From: JANWVO01 sp964458495
GTDB lineage: Bacteria > Acidobacteriota > Terriglobia > Bryobacterales > Bryobacteraceae
Direction: 5' to 3'
NCBI GenBank assembly: GCA_964458495.1
Contig: CAYWJB010000008.1
Span: 62,001 to 126,000 of the forward strand
DNA: 64,000 nt
Shown here one piece after another: positions 14,719 through 22,107 of this stretch (positions within the stretch are counted from its first letter, which is position 1; every line of letters starts with the position of its first letter). The position numbers and the translations under genes were made by a program. The notes under the pieces were generated by a model that did not search any database, was not told the origin of the DNA, and saw only the letters and a program-made list of their open reading frames with translations.

Positions 14719-14737
14719 GGGGCGCCGGCAGCGCCCC
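14719..14737 (-). terminator. Short GC hairpin between rhodanese and methyltransferase genes
   Basis: Perfect 7-bp stem GGGGCGC / GCGCCCC with a 5-nt loop in the 42-bp gap. No T-run; it may attenuate or simply separate the genes. Confidence 0.25.
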
Positions 14738-14750
14738 TGCCTCTACAGTA

Positions 14751-15041
14751 TCAGCCCCAGGCGTCGATTCCGCCGCGGAGGTTGTAGACCTCGCGGAAGC
14801 CCATGCGGCGAAGCAGCTCGCAGGCCATGGCCGAGCGGACGCCGCTCTTGCAGTGGACGATCACGGGCTTGGCGGGGTCAAGCGCGTGCAGGCTCCGGGG
14901 CAGGCGCCCGAGCGGGATGTGGAGCGTGCCGGGGATCGAGCGCGCGAGCCGCTCGTGCGGCTCGCGCACATCGACGAACTGCACATCCGCGTTCTGCGAG
15001 ACCAACTGTTTGGCCATGGAAGGAGACAGTTCAACAGCCAT
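14751..15041 (-). CDS. Single-domain rhodanese (sulfurtransferase)
   Basis: A 96-residue rhodanese that moves sulfane sulfur through a cysteine persulfide. It shows VQFVDVREPHERLARSIPGT (the CH2A-like block), the active-site loop HCKSGVRS with Cys64, and NLRGGIDAWG at the C-terminus, the standard ending. No signal peptide, so cytoplasmic. Its start lies 11 bp inside the end of the JAMM protease gene, so the two are translationally coupled. JAMM, rhodanese and E1-like proteins often cluster around ubiquitin-like sulfur carriers such as ThiS/MoaD, but no carrier or E1 is visible beside this pair. Confidence 0.93.
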   Translation of the reverse strand: MAVELSPSMAKQLVSQNADVQFVDVREPHERLARSIPGTLHIPLGRLPRSLHALDPAKPVIVHCKSGVRSAMACELLRRMGFREVYNLRGGIDAWG

Positions 15042-15495
15042 CTGCGGTGGAGGATGCAGGCGGGGCGGCGTTGGTGACGTCCGGGATTGCCAGAGGTTCC
15101 TCCTCGCAGGCGCCGCCCGGATCCACGCGCCAGGAGCGCGCTTCCACGAAGACGCCGCCGCGGAAGGCCAGAACGAGATTGGAAACCCACGGGTGGGCCT
15201 GCCGGCGGTCCTCGTCTGAGAAAGCCGCGCTGCCTTCGGGGTGCGAATGGTAGTAGCCGATGATCTCGAGGCCTTGAAAGGGCGCCTCTCGCTGCACGGC
15301 CAGCTGCTGTTCCGGATCGATGAGGAAGCGTGTATGGCGGCTGCCTTCGTACACGTTGCGGCAAGGCACGGCGTGGAGCACATCGCGTTGCGTGCCGCGC
15401 CGCAAGCCCAATAGGATGCCGCACGCCTCCTCGGGGGCCGCAGCAAGCGCGTGCGCAATCATCTGATTCAGCAGGGCGCGGCCGATCCGCAGCAC
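15031..15495 (-). CDS. JAMM/MPN+ (M67 family) metallopeptidase
   Basis: Zinc isopeptidase-fold protein of about 154 residues. It has the complete JAMM signature: Glu22/23 in EEACGILLG, then HSHPEGSAAFSDED giving His83, His85, Ser93 and Asp96 (HxHx7Sx2D). Bacterial members cleave the C-terminal tail of, or amino acids from, ubiquitin-like sulfur carriers (for example Mec+ acting on CysO-cysteine). There is no ATG at a sensible place; GTG 15495 is chosen because family similarity begins at once (VLRIGRALLNQM) and -10-like TACATT lies 6 nt upstream. It is coupled to the rhodanese gene, supporting a sulfur-trafficking role. Confidence 0.9.
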   Translation of the reverse strand: MLRIGRALLNQMIAHALAAAPEEACGILLGLRRGTQRDVLHAVPCRNVYEGSRHTRFLIDPEQQLAVQREAPFQGLEIIGYYHSHPEGSAAFSDEDRRQAHPWVSNLVLAFRGGVFVEARSWRVDPGGACEEEPLAIPDVTNAAPPASSTADGC

Positions 15496-15501
15496 AGCCG
15501 C

Positions 15502-15507
15502 AATGTA
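15502..15507 (-). promoter_or_regulatory. -10 box TACATT of the JAMM-rhodanese pair (leaderless layout)
   Basis: TACATT on the minus strand, 6 nt before GTG 15495; no Shine-Dalgarno is present. Confidence 0.35.
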
Positions 15508-15590
15508 GCACGGCCGCGCGGCCTGGAAGAGCCGACCGGAGAGGCGGAAGGGGTGCGAGGAGCGGGGAGACGCCCCGGGCCCGCACCTCG

Positions 15591-15769
15591 GGGAGAGGGT
15601 TCCGGCAAGGCGAGGGATGGCCTGGAGAAGCGGACTGGCCCGCTTCCTCGCGCGCAATTTCCTTATGCACGTCGACACGCTTGCGCGCGGCGCAAGGGTT
15701 CCCGCTCACGGCGGATGGCCGGGCGATCCTTGTAGCCACGAAGGAGCCAGATCAGGCTGTCCCCTTCGG
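15591..15769. repeat. 179-bp direct duplication, copy 1
   Basis: Nearly identical to 15778-15956 (offset 187 bp). It contains GAAGCGG / CCGCTTC (7-bp stem) and CGCGCGCAA / TTGCGCGCG at 15649-15657 and 15681-15689 (9-bp stem, 23-nt loop). This copy holds a duplicate of the last codons and stop of the lipoprotein gene. No gene is visible in 15508-15938. Confidence 0.95.
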
Positions 15770-15777
15770 GAGTTCCG

Positions 15778-15956
15778 GGGAGAGGGTTCGGGCAAGGCGA
15801 GGGATGGCCTGGAGAAGCGGACTGGCCCGCTTCCTCGCGCGCAATTTCCTTATGCACGTCGACACGCTTGCGCGCGGCGCAAGGGTTCCCGCTCACGGCG
15901 GATGGCCGGGCGATCCTTGTAGCCACGAAGGAGCCAGATCAGGCTGTCCCCTTCGG
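15778..15956. repeat. 179-bp direct duplication, copy 2 (overlaps the lipoprotein gene 3' end)
   Basis: Second copy of 15591-15769. Its last 18 bp are the final five codons and stop of the gene ending at 15939, so the duplication carried the gene end with its downstream DNA. Differences between copies are only a few bases, which implies a recent event or ongoing homogenisation. Confidence 0.95.
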
Positions 15957-16799
15957 AAGCTTCTTTTCGTATTCGGCGATCTTTTTCTGGAGCTTGTCGC
16001 GCGCGGGCGATTTGGGGACAGGCGCCAGTGCCTCGTTTGCCTTGTCGAGGAAGAGCTTGACACGGGCGGCGCGGTCGAGTTTCTTCGGCGCGAACAGTTG
16101 CGACAGCTCGGTGAACTGGGTGGCGAGGTAGAAGAGGAACTGCTCCCGCTTCACTTTCGGCTCGGGCTGCGAGAACAACTCGCGGGCCTTTTCGAGGTCG
16201 CCGCCCGGATCGGCGACGGCGATGACGCTGAGCAACACGCCGCGCCGCATCATGAGGTTGTGGAGGCGCTCGACCTCGGCCGGCAGGGGCAGGATGCCCT
16301 TGATGATGCGCTCGACCTCGACGGGCCGGTTCCTGTTGACATCCGGCAAGCCGAACGGCAATGCAATTTCATCGTCGGTGAGGGCAGGCATCAGTTTGTG
16401 CCCGGTGTCGGCGAACCGCATGGCGCTCTGTCCGGCGAGCGTGCGCGCCTCGTTGGCGAGACGGCGGAAGTCGATCTCGCGCGCCTTGGCAGCCGGCCGG
16501 CCTTCATCGAGGATGTCGGCCCACTCCATTTCGCCGCGGGCGATGCCGGAGTCGAGGACGAGCTCCCAGATCTGCGCCCGGCGGGTGAACTCGTTCTCGG
16601 TCGCCAGGATGCTGTTCAGGTTTTTCATGGCCGCCTGGAAGTCGCTCTTCTGGTATGCGGTCCTGGCAGCTGCCCAAAAGAAGGGCGGGGTGCCTGGCTT
16701 TGGCGGGGCAGGCCCCTTCGAGGATGTGCCGCATCCGCCGCCGCTCAACGCTGCCACCGCCGCCGCCACAGGAATCACACAGCGCCACAATCGCCGCAT
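15939..16799 (-). CDS. Putative lipoprotein, helical, unknown function
   Basis: Not recognised. The 286-residue protein starts MRRLWRCVIPVAAAVAALSG and reaches a cysteine in GGGCGTSS at about residue 23, a weak lipobox, so it is probably exported and lipidated. The rest is mainly helical with TPR-like stretches near FFWAAARTAYQKSDFQAAMK and NLNSILATENEFTRRAQIWE, and a Lys-rich coiled end (KLQKKIAEYEKKLPKG). AGGAGG lies 7 nt before the ATG, an excellent start. The 3' end sits inside the second copy of the 179-bp duplication. A scaffold role in the envelope is only a guess. Confidence 0.75.
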   Translation of the reverse strand: MRRLWRCVIPVAAAVAALSGGGCGTSSKGPAPPKPGTPPFFWAAARTAYQKSDFQAAMKNLNSILATENEFTRRAQIWELVLDSGIARGEMEWADILDEGRPAAKAREIDFRRLANEARTLAGQSAMRFADTGHKLMPALTDDEIALPFGLPDVNRNRPVEVERIIKGILPLPAEVERLHNLMMRRGVLLSVIAVADPGGDLEKARELFSQPEPKVKREQFLFYLATQFTELSQLFAPKKLDRAARVKLFLDKANEALAPVPKSPARDKLQKKIAEYEKKLPKGTA

Positions 16800-16917
16800 G
16801 CAAAAACCTCCTCTGCGCAATATGTGCAAACTGCTTGACGGAGTCAAGGGTCCGAAATCAGAATTGCCGGCGCCAGGCAGAGGGCAAGGAGGAGCGGCGG
16901 GACGGGCCAAGCAGGGT

Positions 16918-17268
16918 TCAGGCGCCAAGGTTGAGCATGGCGACGCCGGCAAGGATGAGCAGGATGCCGCCCGCTTTGCGGCGGGTGAGGGGCTCGCCAA
17001 AGAAGAGGCGCGACCAGAACATGGTCCAGATATAGCCGAGCGCAACCATCGGATAGAGCACGCTCAACTCGCCCTCGCGCACGCCGAGGTAGTAAAAGAC
17101 GAACGACAACAGGTAAAGACCGACGCCGGCGGCGAGGCGCCAATTCAGCAGAAGGGTCGACAGCTGCCGGTGCAGCCGTCCGGCGCCGTACTTCAGAAAA
17201 ACCGCGCCGAAGCTGCCGATGAAGCTGGCGGCGAGGACCAGAAGGATGGAACGGGCCGGCGTGCTCAC
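16918..17268 (-). CDS. Four-helix EamA/SMR-like membrane protein, subunit B
   Basis: A 116-residue integral membrane protein of the drug/metabolite transporter superfamily with four predicted helices, for example LLVLAASFIGSFGAVFLKYG and LYLLSFVFYYLGVREGELSV. GELSVLYPMVALGYIWTMFW is the conserved EamA third-helix region. The GTG at 17268 overlaps the stop of the upstream homologue as GTGA, and GGAG precedes it. Two coupled half-size proteins resemble paired SMR transporters or the ArnE/ArnF lipid-sugar flippase, which work as heterodimers. Substrate unknown. Confidence 0.85.
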   Translation of the reverse strand: MSTPARSILLVLAASFIGSFGAVFLKYGAGRLHRQLSTLLLNWRLAAGVGLYLLSFVFYYLGVREGELSVLYPMVALGYIWTMFWSRLFFGEPLTRRKAGGILLILAGVAMLNLGA

Positions 17269-17642
17269 TCGCTTCTCCCCTTGCCGAGCAGGGCCACGCC
17301 GGTGCAGATGGTGGCGATGCCGGCGATCTTGCCGGGGGTCATGCGCTCGTGGAAGACGAGCACGGAGAGGATGGTGACCCAGACGTACGTGAGCGAGATG
17401 ACCGGATACAGAAGCGACAGCTCGCCATCGCGCAGAGCGAGGATCAGGAGCCCGGTGCTGACGCCGTAGAGGCTGAGCCCGGCCCAGAGTTGCCAGTTGG
17501 CCAGCAGTGCGGGCAGGGTGATCTGGGCCACCTGCATGCCGCTGGTCTTGATGAAATACTGCGCCGCGACGCCGAACAGCGTACACAGGAAGACGAGGCC
17601 GATCGACTGGCGGTGCGAAAACCGGAACGATTCCCGAGGCAC
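17265..17642 (-). CDS. Four-helix EamA/SMR-like membrane protein, subunit A
   Basis: A 125-residue membrane protein, homologous to its downstream partner: GELSLLYPVISLTYVWVTIL parallels GELSVLYPMVALGYIWTMFW. Four helices span about residues 12-120, with short loops. The GTG at 17642 is chosen over the much longer frame to 17876 because helix 1 begins about 10 residues later. GGAAG lies upstream, and a -10 TAGAAT is only 8 nt before the start. The pair probably forms an antiparallel heterodimer moving a hydrophobic cation or a lipid-linked sugar across the inner membrane. Confidence 0.85.
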   Translation of the reverse strand: MPRESFRFSHRQSIGLVFLCTLFGVAAQYFIKTSGMQVAQITLPALLANWQLWAGLSLYGVSTGLLILALRDGELSLLYPVISLTYVWVTILSVLVFHERMTPGKIAGIATICTGVALLGKGRSE

Positions 17643-17650
17643 GGACTTCC

Positions 17651-17656
17651 ATTCTA
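17651..17656 (-). promoter_or_regulatory. -10 box TAGAAT of the EamA/SMR-like pair
   Basis: TAGAAT on the minus strand, 8 nt before GTG 17642, close to a leaderless layout although GGAAG also lies between them. Confidence 0.35.
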
Positions 17657-17814
17657 GCCGACTGCACGCCGGTTTCCGGGCTTCCGGCGCTCGTCCGTCT
17701 TTGGGAACGAGCCCTCTGCAGGGTGTCCGGCGGGAGGGTGGGAGGCAAGGGGCCGGGGCGGCGCTTCGCGTGAGGGTAAACTTGTGGAAGCGACCGCAGG
17801 AGATCAAACGCACT

Positions 17815-19311
17815 ATGTACTGGCTAGGACTCGACATCGGAACGGGCGGCAGCCGCGCCCTGTTGGTAGACGTCAAAGGGAAGGTGGTGGCAGGCTACAC
17901 CGCCGCGCACGAGGACATCCGGATGGAGCGCCCGCTGTGGGCCGAGCAACGCCCGGAGAACTGGTGGGAGGCGGCGCAAGCGGCCATCCGCGGGCTGCTG
18001 AAAGAAGCCGGGGCGAGCGGGGAGCAGGTGAAGGGCGTGGGCCTGACCGGGCAGATGCACGGGCTGGTGCTGCTGGATGCGGACAACGCCGTGATCCGGC
18101 CCAGCCTGATCTGGTGCGACCAGCGCAGCCAGCCGCAGGTGGACTACATTCACCAGACTGTCGGGCGGGCCAACGTGGTGGCGCACACGGCCAATCCGAT
18201 GCTGACCGGCTTCACGCTGCCGAAGCTGCTGTGGGTGAAAGACAACGAGCCGCAGAACTTCGAGCGCGCGAAAAAGATGCTGCTGCCGAAAGACTATGTG
18301 CGGTTCATGCTGACCGGAGTGCACGCCACGGAGGTGAGCGACGCCTCCGGCACGGGGCTGCTGGACGTGGTGACGCGGCGGTGGTCGTCGGCGATGATCG
18401 AGCGGCTGGGGCTGGACGGCGGGCTGCTGCCTGAGGTGAAGGAGTCGGCCGATATCACCGGGACGGTGAGTCGCGCGGCGGCTGAGGCGACGGGATTGAA
18501 GGAAGGCACTCCGGTGGTGGGCGGCGCGGGCGACCAGGCGGCGAGCGGGATCGGCAACGGCATCGTGCGCGCGGGCGTGGCGTCCTGCACGATCGGGACC
18601 TCGGGCGTGGTGTTCGCCTATCTGGACCGGCCTCATTACGATCCGCAGGGGCGCGTGCACACCTTCTGCCACGCGGTGCGCGGCAAGTGGCACGTGATGG
18701 GAGTGACGCAGGGAGCGGGGCTGAGCCTGCAATGGTTCCGCAACCAGTTCGCGCCGGGCACGGACTACGACACGCTGATGGCAGAGGCGCGAAAGTCGCC
18801 GCCGCTGGCGCACGGGCTGTTCTGGCTGCCGTACCTGATGGGCGAGCGGACGCCGCACCTGGACCCGATTGCGCGGGGGGGCTGGATCGGGCTGACGGCG
18901 AAGCACGGGCGGGCGGAGATGATCCGGGCGATCGTGGAGGGAGTCAGCTACAGCCTGAAGGACTGCCTGGGCGTGATCGAGCAGATGGGCGTCGACATCC
19001 AGACGGTGCGCGCCAGCGGAGGCGGGGCTCGCAGCCCGTTCTGGCGGCAGATGCTGGCCGACATCTTCGGGCGCGGCGTGGCGACGCTCGAGAACAGCGA
19101 GGGCTCGGCTTACGGCGCGGCGCTGCTGGCGGTGGCGGGCACGGGCGAGTACAACAGCGTGGAAGAGCTGTGCGGCGTGGCGATCCGCGAGACCGAATGC
19201 CTGACGCCGAACGTACACGAATCCGCGGCGTATGAACGGGGCTACGAGGTGTTCTCGATCCTGTATCCGACGCTGAAGCCCGTATACAGCCTGATCCAGC
19301 AGATGGCGTAA
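17815..19311 (+). CDS. xylB: Xylulokinase
   Basis: FGGY-family sugar kinase of 498 residues that phosphorylates D-xylulose to xylulose 5-phosphate for the pentose phosphate pathway. It begins GLDIGTGGSRALLVD, the ATPase phosphate-1 loop; GLTGQMHGLVLLD and IWCDQRSQPQVDYI match the xylulokinase substrate site; GGAGDQAASGIGNG carries the catalytic Asp; ASGGGARSPFWRQMLADIFG is the FGGY C-terminal signature. AGGAG lies upstream of ATG 17815, while the longer frame to 17497 runs antisense through the EamA gene. No xylose isomerase or transporter is nearby, so it stands alone. Confidence 0.93.
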   Translation: MYWLGLDIGTGGSRALLVDVKGKVVAGYTAAHEDIRMERPLWAEQRPENWWEAAQAAIRGLLKEAGASGEQVKGVGLTGQMHGLVLLDADNAVIRPSLIWCDQRSQPQVDYIHQTVGRANVVAHTANPMLTGFTLPKLLWVKDNEPQNFERAKKMLLPKDYVRFMLTGVHATEVSDASGTGLLDVVTRRWSSAMIERLGLDGGLLPEVKESADITGTVSRAAAEATGLKEGTPVVGGAGDQAASGIGNGIVRAGVASCTIGTSGVVFAYLDRPHYDPQGRVHTFCHAVRGKWHVMGVTQGAGLSLQWFRNQFAPGTDYDTLMAEARKSPPLAHGLFWLPYLMGERTPHLDPIARGGWIGLTAKHGRAEMIRAIVEGVSYSLKDCLGVIEQMGVDIQTVRASGGGARSPFWRQMLADIFGRGVATLENSEGSAYGAALLAVAGTGEYNSVEELCGVAIRETECLTPNVHESAAYERGYEVFSILYPTLKPVYSLIQQMA

Positions 19312-19324
19312 GGGGCGGAGCTCT

Positions 19325-19960
19325 TCATCGCGCGGACGTTTGGGCGGGCGCTGCGGCGCCCGCCGCGGCTTTGGCTCTGCGCCACACGAGGCGGGCGGCG
19401 AGCAGCACAGACAGAATGCAGGCGTAGAGCGCCGGCTCGCGGATGTCGGACTTCACCAGCCACCAGAAATGGACGACGCCCGCCGCAGCAGCCGGGTAGA
19501 CGAGCCGGTGGAGCCTCTGCCAGCGCGCGCCGCCGAGGCGGGCGATCCATCCTCGGGTAGAAGTAAAGGCCAGCGGCAGCAGGAGCGCGAAGGAGAGCAT
19601 GCCGGCAGTGATGAAGCGGCGTTTGGCAATGTCGCGCGCGATGGCGTTCCAGTCGAAGAACTGGTCGAGCCAGAGATACGTGAACAGGTGAAGCGTGGCG
19701 TAGAAGAAGGCAGCGAGCCCGAGCATGCGGCGGAAGCGGATGAGTTCGGGCCAGCCCGCGATGCGCCGCAGCGGGGTGATGGCGAGAGTAGCCAGCAGCA
19801 GACGCAGCGTCCACTGCCCGGTCTCGTGGGTGATTTTCTCGACCGGATTCACGCCGAGCGCGCCGCGCCAGGCGGCAGCGGCGAGCCAGGCTGCGGGCAG
19901 GAGGCAGAGCAGCAGCAGAACAGGCCTTGCGGCGCGGGAGGTGAGCAGATCCCGGATCAA
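19325..19960 (-). CDS. msrQ: Heme-binding membrane subunit MsrQ
   Basis: Integral membrane b-type cytochrome of 211 residues (ferric-reductase-like fold) that passes electrons from the quinone pool or a flavoprotein to MsrP. Six predicted helices include LLLLCLLPAAWLAAAAW, MLGLAAFFYATLHLFTYLW and RLHRLVYPAAAAGVVHFWWL; histidines in ATLHLFTY and RLHRLVYPA are the conserved heme ligands. It follows msrP with a 9-bp gap, the standard msrPQ order. The Ala/Arg-rich C-terminus is cytoplasmic. Confidence 0.95.
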   Translation of the reverse strand: MIRDLLTSRAARPVLLLLCLLPAAWLAAAAWRGALGVNPVEKITHETGQWTLRLLLATLAITPLRRIAGWPELIRFRRMLGLAAFFYATLHLFTYLWLDQFFDWNAIARDIAKRRFITAGMLSFALLLPLAFTSTRGWIARLGGARWQRLHRLVYPAAAAGVVHFWWLVKSDIREPALYACILSVLLAARLVWRRAKAAAGAAAPAQTSAR

Positions 19961-19969
19961 GGGCGCGCC

Positions 19970-20884
19970 TCAGTAGTGCTTGCGGAGGTCCATGCCCGAG
20001 TAGAGCGAGGCCACCTCGTTGCCGTAGCCGTTGAAGATGAGCGTGTCGCGCTTGAAGAACTCGCCGATGCGGCGCTCCTTCTTCTGGCTCCAACGGGGAT
20101 GATCGACATCCGGGTTCACGTTGGAGTAGAAGCCGTACTCCTGCGGGTTGGCGAGGTTCCAGGTGGTAGGCGGCTGATTTTTGACGAGCCGGATGCGGAC
20201 GATGGACTTGATGCTCTTGAAGCCGTATTTCCATGGGACGACGAGGCGGAGCGGGGCGCCGTTCTGGTTGGGAAGCAGCTCACCGTAGAGCCCGGCGGAG
20301 AGGATCGTGAGCGGGTGCATCGCTTCGTCGATGCGGAGCCCTTCGACATAGGGGAACGGGATGCCCGCCCAGGCGCCGCGCGGCATCTGCTTCAGGTCGA
20401 AGTACGATTCGAAGGCGACGAATTTGGCGGTGGACCTGGGTTCCACCTGACGGAGCAGTTCGGCGAGCGGGAAGCCGATCCAGGGGATCACCATGGACCA
20501 GCCCTCGACGCAGCGCATGCGGTAGATGCGCTCTTCGAGCGGGGCGAGCCGGAGGATCTCGTCGAGGTCGAAGGTGCGGGGCTTGAGCGCTTCGCCCTCG
20601 ACACGCACCGTCCACGGGCGCGTGCGGAAGTTGCGGGCGTGGCGCGCCGGATCCTCCTTGGCGGTGCCGAACTCGTAGAAGTTGTTGTAGGAGGTGACGG
20701 CGTCGTAGGGGGTGAGCGATTCGCCCTTCCCGTAGCCCGTCTTGCGGAAGTTTTCGATCTTCTGCCCGGCTGAAGCCGCGGCAGGCAAGGCGAGAGCGGC
20801 GGCGAGCCAGCGGCGCCGGCTCAGGTAGACGCTCCTGGGCGTCACCATCGACCAAGGCAGCGAAAATCGTGTGTCTGGTTTCAT
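19970..20884 (-). CDS. msrP: Methionine sulfoxide reductase catalytic subunit MsrP
   Basis: Periplasmic molybdopterin enzyme that repairs oxidised methionines in envelope proteins. The 304-residue protein has the twin-arginine signal LSRRRWLAAALALPAAASAG at about 21-40 and the sulfite-oxidase-fold core. The molybdenum ligand is Cys125 in YRMRCVEGWSMVIPW; LPNQNGAPLRLVVPWKYGFK is another family block. It needs the Tat system and Mo-cofactor genes from elsewhere in the genome. It forms an operon with msrQ. A second methionine in the first 15 residues could be the true start. Confidence 0.96.
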   Translation of the reverse strand: MKPDTRFSLPWSMVTPRSVYLSRRRWLAAALALPAAASAGQKIENFRKTGYGKGESLTPYDAVTSYNNFYEFGTAKEDPARHARNFRTRPWTVRVEGEALKPRTFDLDEILRLAPLEERIYRMRCVEGWSMVIPWIGFPLAELLRQVEPRSTAKFVAFESYFDLKQMPRGAWAGIPFPYVEGLRIDEAMHPLTILSAGLYGELLPNQNGAPLRLVVPWKYGFKSIKSIVRIRLVKNQPPTTWNLANPQEYGFYSNVNPDVDHPRWSQKKERRIGEFFKRDTLIFNGYGNEVASLYSGMDLRKHY

Positions 20885-20970
20885 GCGATCCGGCGGGCGC
20901 GCCGCAGCGCCCCGCGCCCCTCACGTCTGCTTGGATGCCGGGCGGGCGGCGCCGGGTTCCGGAAGGCGGC

Positions 20971-22107
20971 TCAGGCGTCACGGAAGCGAAAGACGGCGCC
21001 GGCGATGGGCAAGCCGGCGACATCGATGCGGTCGAGATGGCGCGTGCCGACGCCGAGCTGCTCGGCGAGCTCGAGGAAGCTGTCGCAGCGCTCGAAAGGC
21101 GGCGCGCCGCGTCCGGCGAGCGGATCGAAACCCATGCAGGCGGTGGCGACGGCGTCGGTGCAGACGGGGTTGAGCCCGGCGACGAGCAGGCCAGGATGGA
21201 CGGGGCGGACGCCGCGAATCCATGGCCCTTCGCCGCCAGCCATGGTGTCGATGCCGTCGATGACGGTGAGATGGACGGGCAGAGCGGCCGAAAGGTCGGC
21301 GACGATGCGGGGCATGCGCCATTTGTCATCGCGGGGCGTGCCTTCCTCTTTGGGCTGGGGCGCGCTTTTCGAGGGCGGGCGGCGTCCGTGGTGCATGACC
21401 ATGACGCGGCCGCTGCGGGCGGCGCTTTCGTCGGGCTCGTCTTTGCCGGCGTAATCGCCGTAGATGGTGAGCGGCGTGGCGCCGAACATGTTTTTCATGC
21501 CGAGGGTGACGCCGCAGGTGGCGTGCTCCTTGAGCTTGGCCACGCTGACGAGGACGTCGCAATCGGCGTAGACGCGGTTGAGGTCGAAGCCTGGAAAGAG
21601 GTGACCGCCGCCGGGGGTGGGAAAACGGGCATAGCGGCGGGCGCGCCCGGCGATGTTGGTGTTTTCGAGCAACACGCGCGGGGCGGCGGAGAGCCAGGGC
21701 GCGGGGTCCCAGCCGGCGGCGAGGAGAAATTCGTCGAGCGGCTCGTCTGAGGCAAAGCAGCCCTCGGCGATCTGCACGCGGCGCGCGCCGGCGTCGCCGA
21801 GGATGCGGATGAGCGAACCGATGACGGCGGGGTGGGTGTACTGCGCCTTCTCGGCGGGCGTGGCGCCCATGCGCATCGTGGGCGAGCCGGTGAGGTTGAT
21901 TTTGAGGGTGACGGTCTTGCCGCGGACCAGCCGGGCGGCGCCGCCGAGCTGATCGAGAAGCGTGCGCAGCGTGCCGTACAGTTGGCTTCCGTAGCAGTGA
22001 CAGCGGGCGATGGCGACGCGCGAAGAGGGGGCTTCGGCGCGGAGGGTGGCGGCGGCGCCGGCAGCGAGGAACGCCCGGCGCGTCAGAACGAATCGTTCAG
22101 GCTGCAT
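20971..22107 (-). CDS. DUF362 protein with Tat-type signal
   Basis: A 378-residue DUF362 protein, probably exported: TRRAFLAAGAAATLRAEA at about 9-26 is a Tat-like signal peptide. Family landmarks are VTLKINLTGSPTMRM, HPAVIGSLIRILGDAGARRV, KLKEHATCGVTLGMKNMFG and NPVCTDAVATACMGFDP near the C-terminus. DUF362 proteins often carry Fe-S domains, but here no CxxCxxC cluster motif is present. The biochemical role is unknown. The start overlaps the stop of the upstream 432-residue gene by 11 bp, so the two are probably co-translated. Confidence 0.88.
   Translation of the reverse strand: MQPERFVLTRRAFLAAGAAATLRAEAPSSRVAIARCHCYGSQLYGTLRTLLDQLGGAARLVRGKTVTLKINLTGSPTMRMGATPAEKAQYTHPAVIGSLIRILGDAGARRVQIAEGCFASDEPLDEFLLAAGWDPAPWLSAAPRVLLENTNIAGRARRYARFPTPGGGHLFPGFDLNRVYADCDVLVSVAKLKEHATCGVTLGMKNMFGATPLTIYGDYAGKDEPDESAARSGRVMVMHHGRRPPSKSAPQPKEEGTPRDDKWRMPRIVADLSAALPVHLTVIDGIDTMAGGEGPWIRGVRPVHPGLLVAGLNPVCTDAVATACMGFDPLAGRGAPPFERCDSFLELAEQLGVGTRHLDRIDVAGLPIAGAVFRFRDA

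Noticed and set aside
15617..15926. Repeated 87-101-residue frames in the 179-bp duplication
   Set aside because: They exist only because the DNA is duplicated; no start signal and no family resemblance.
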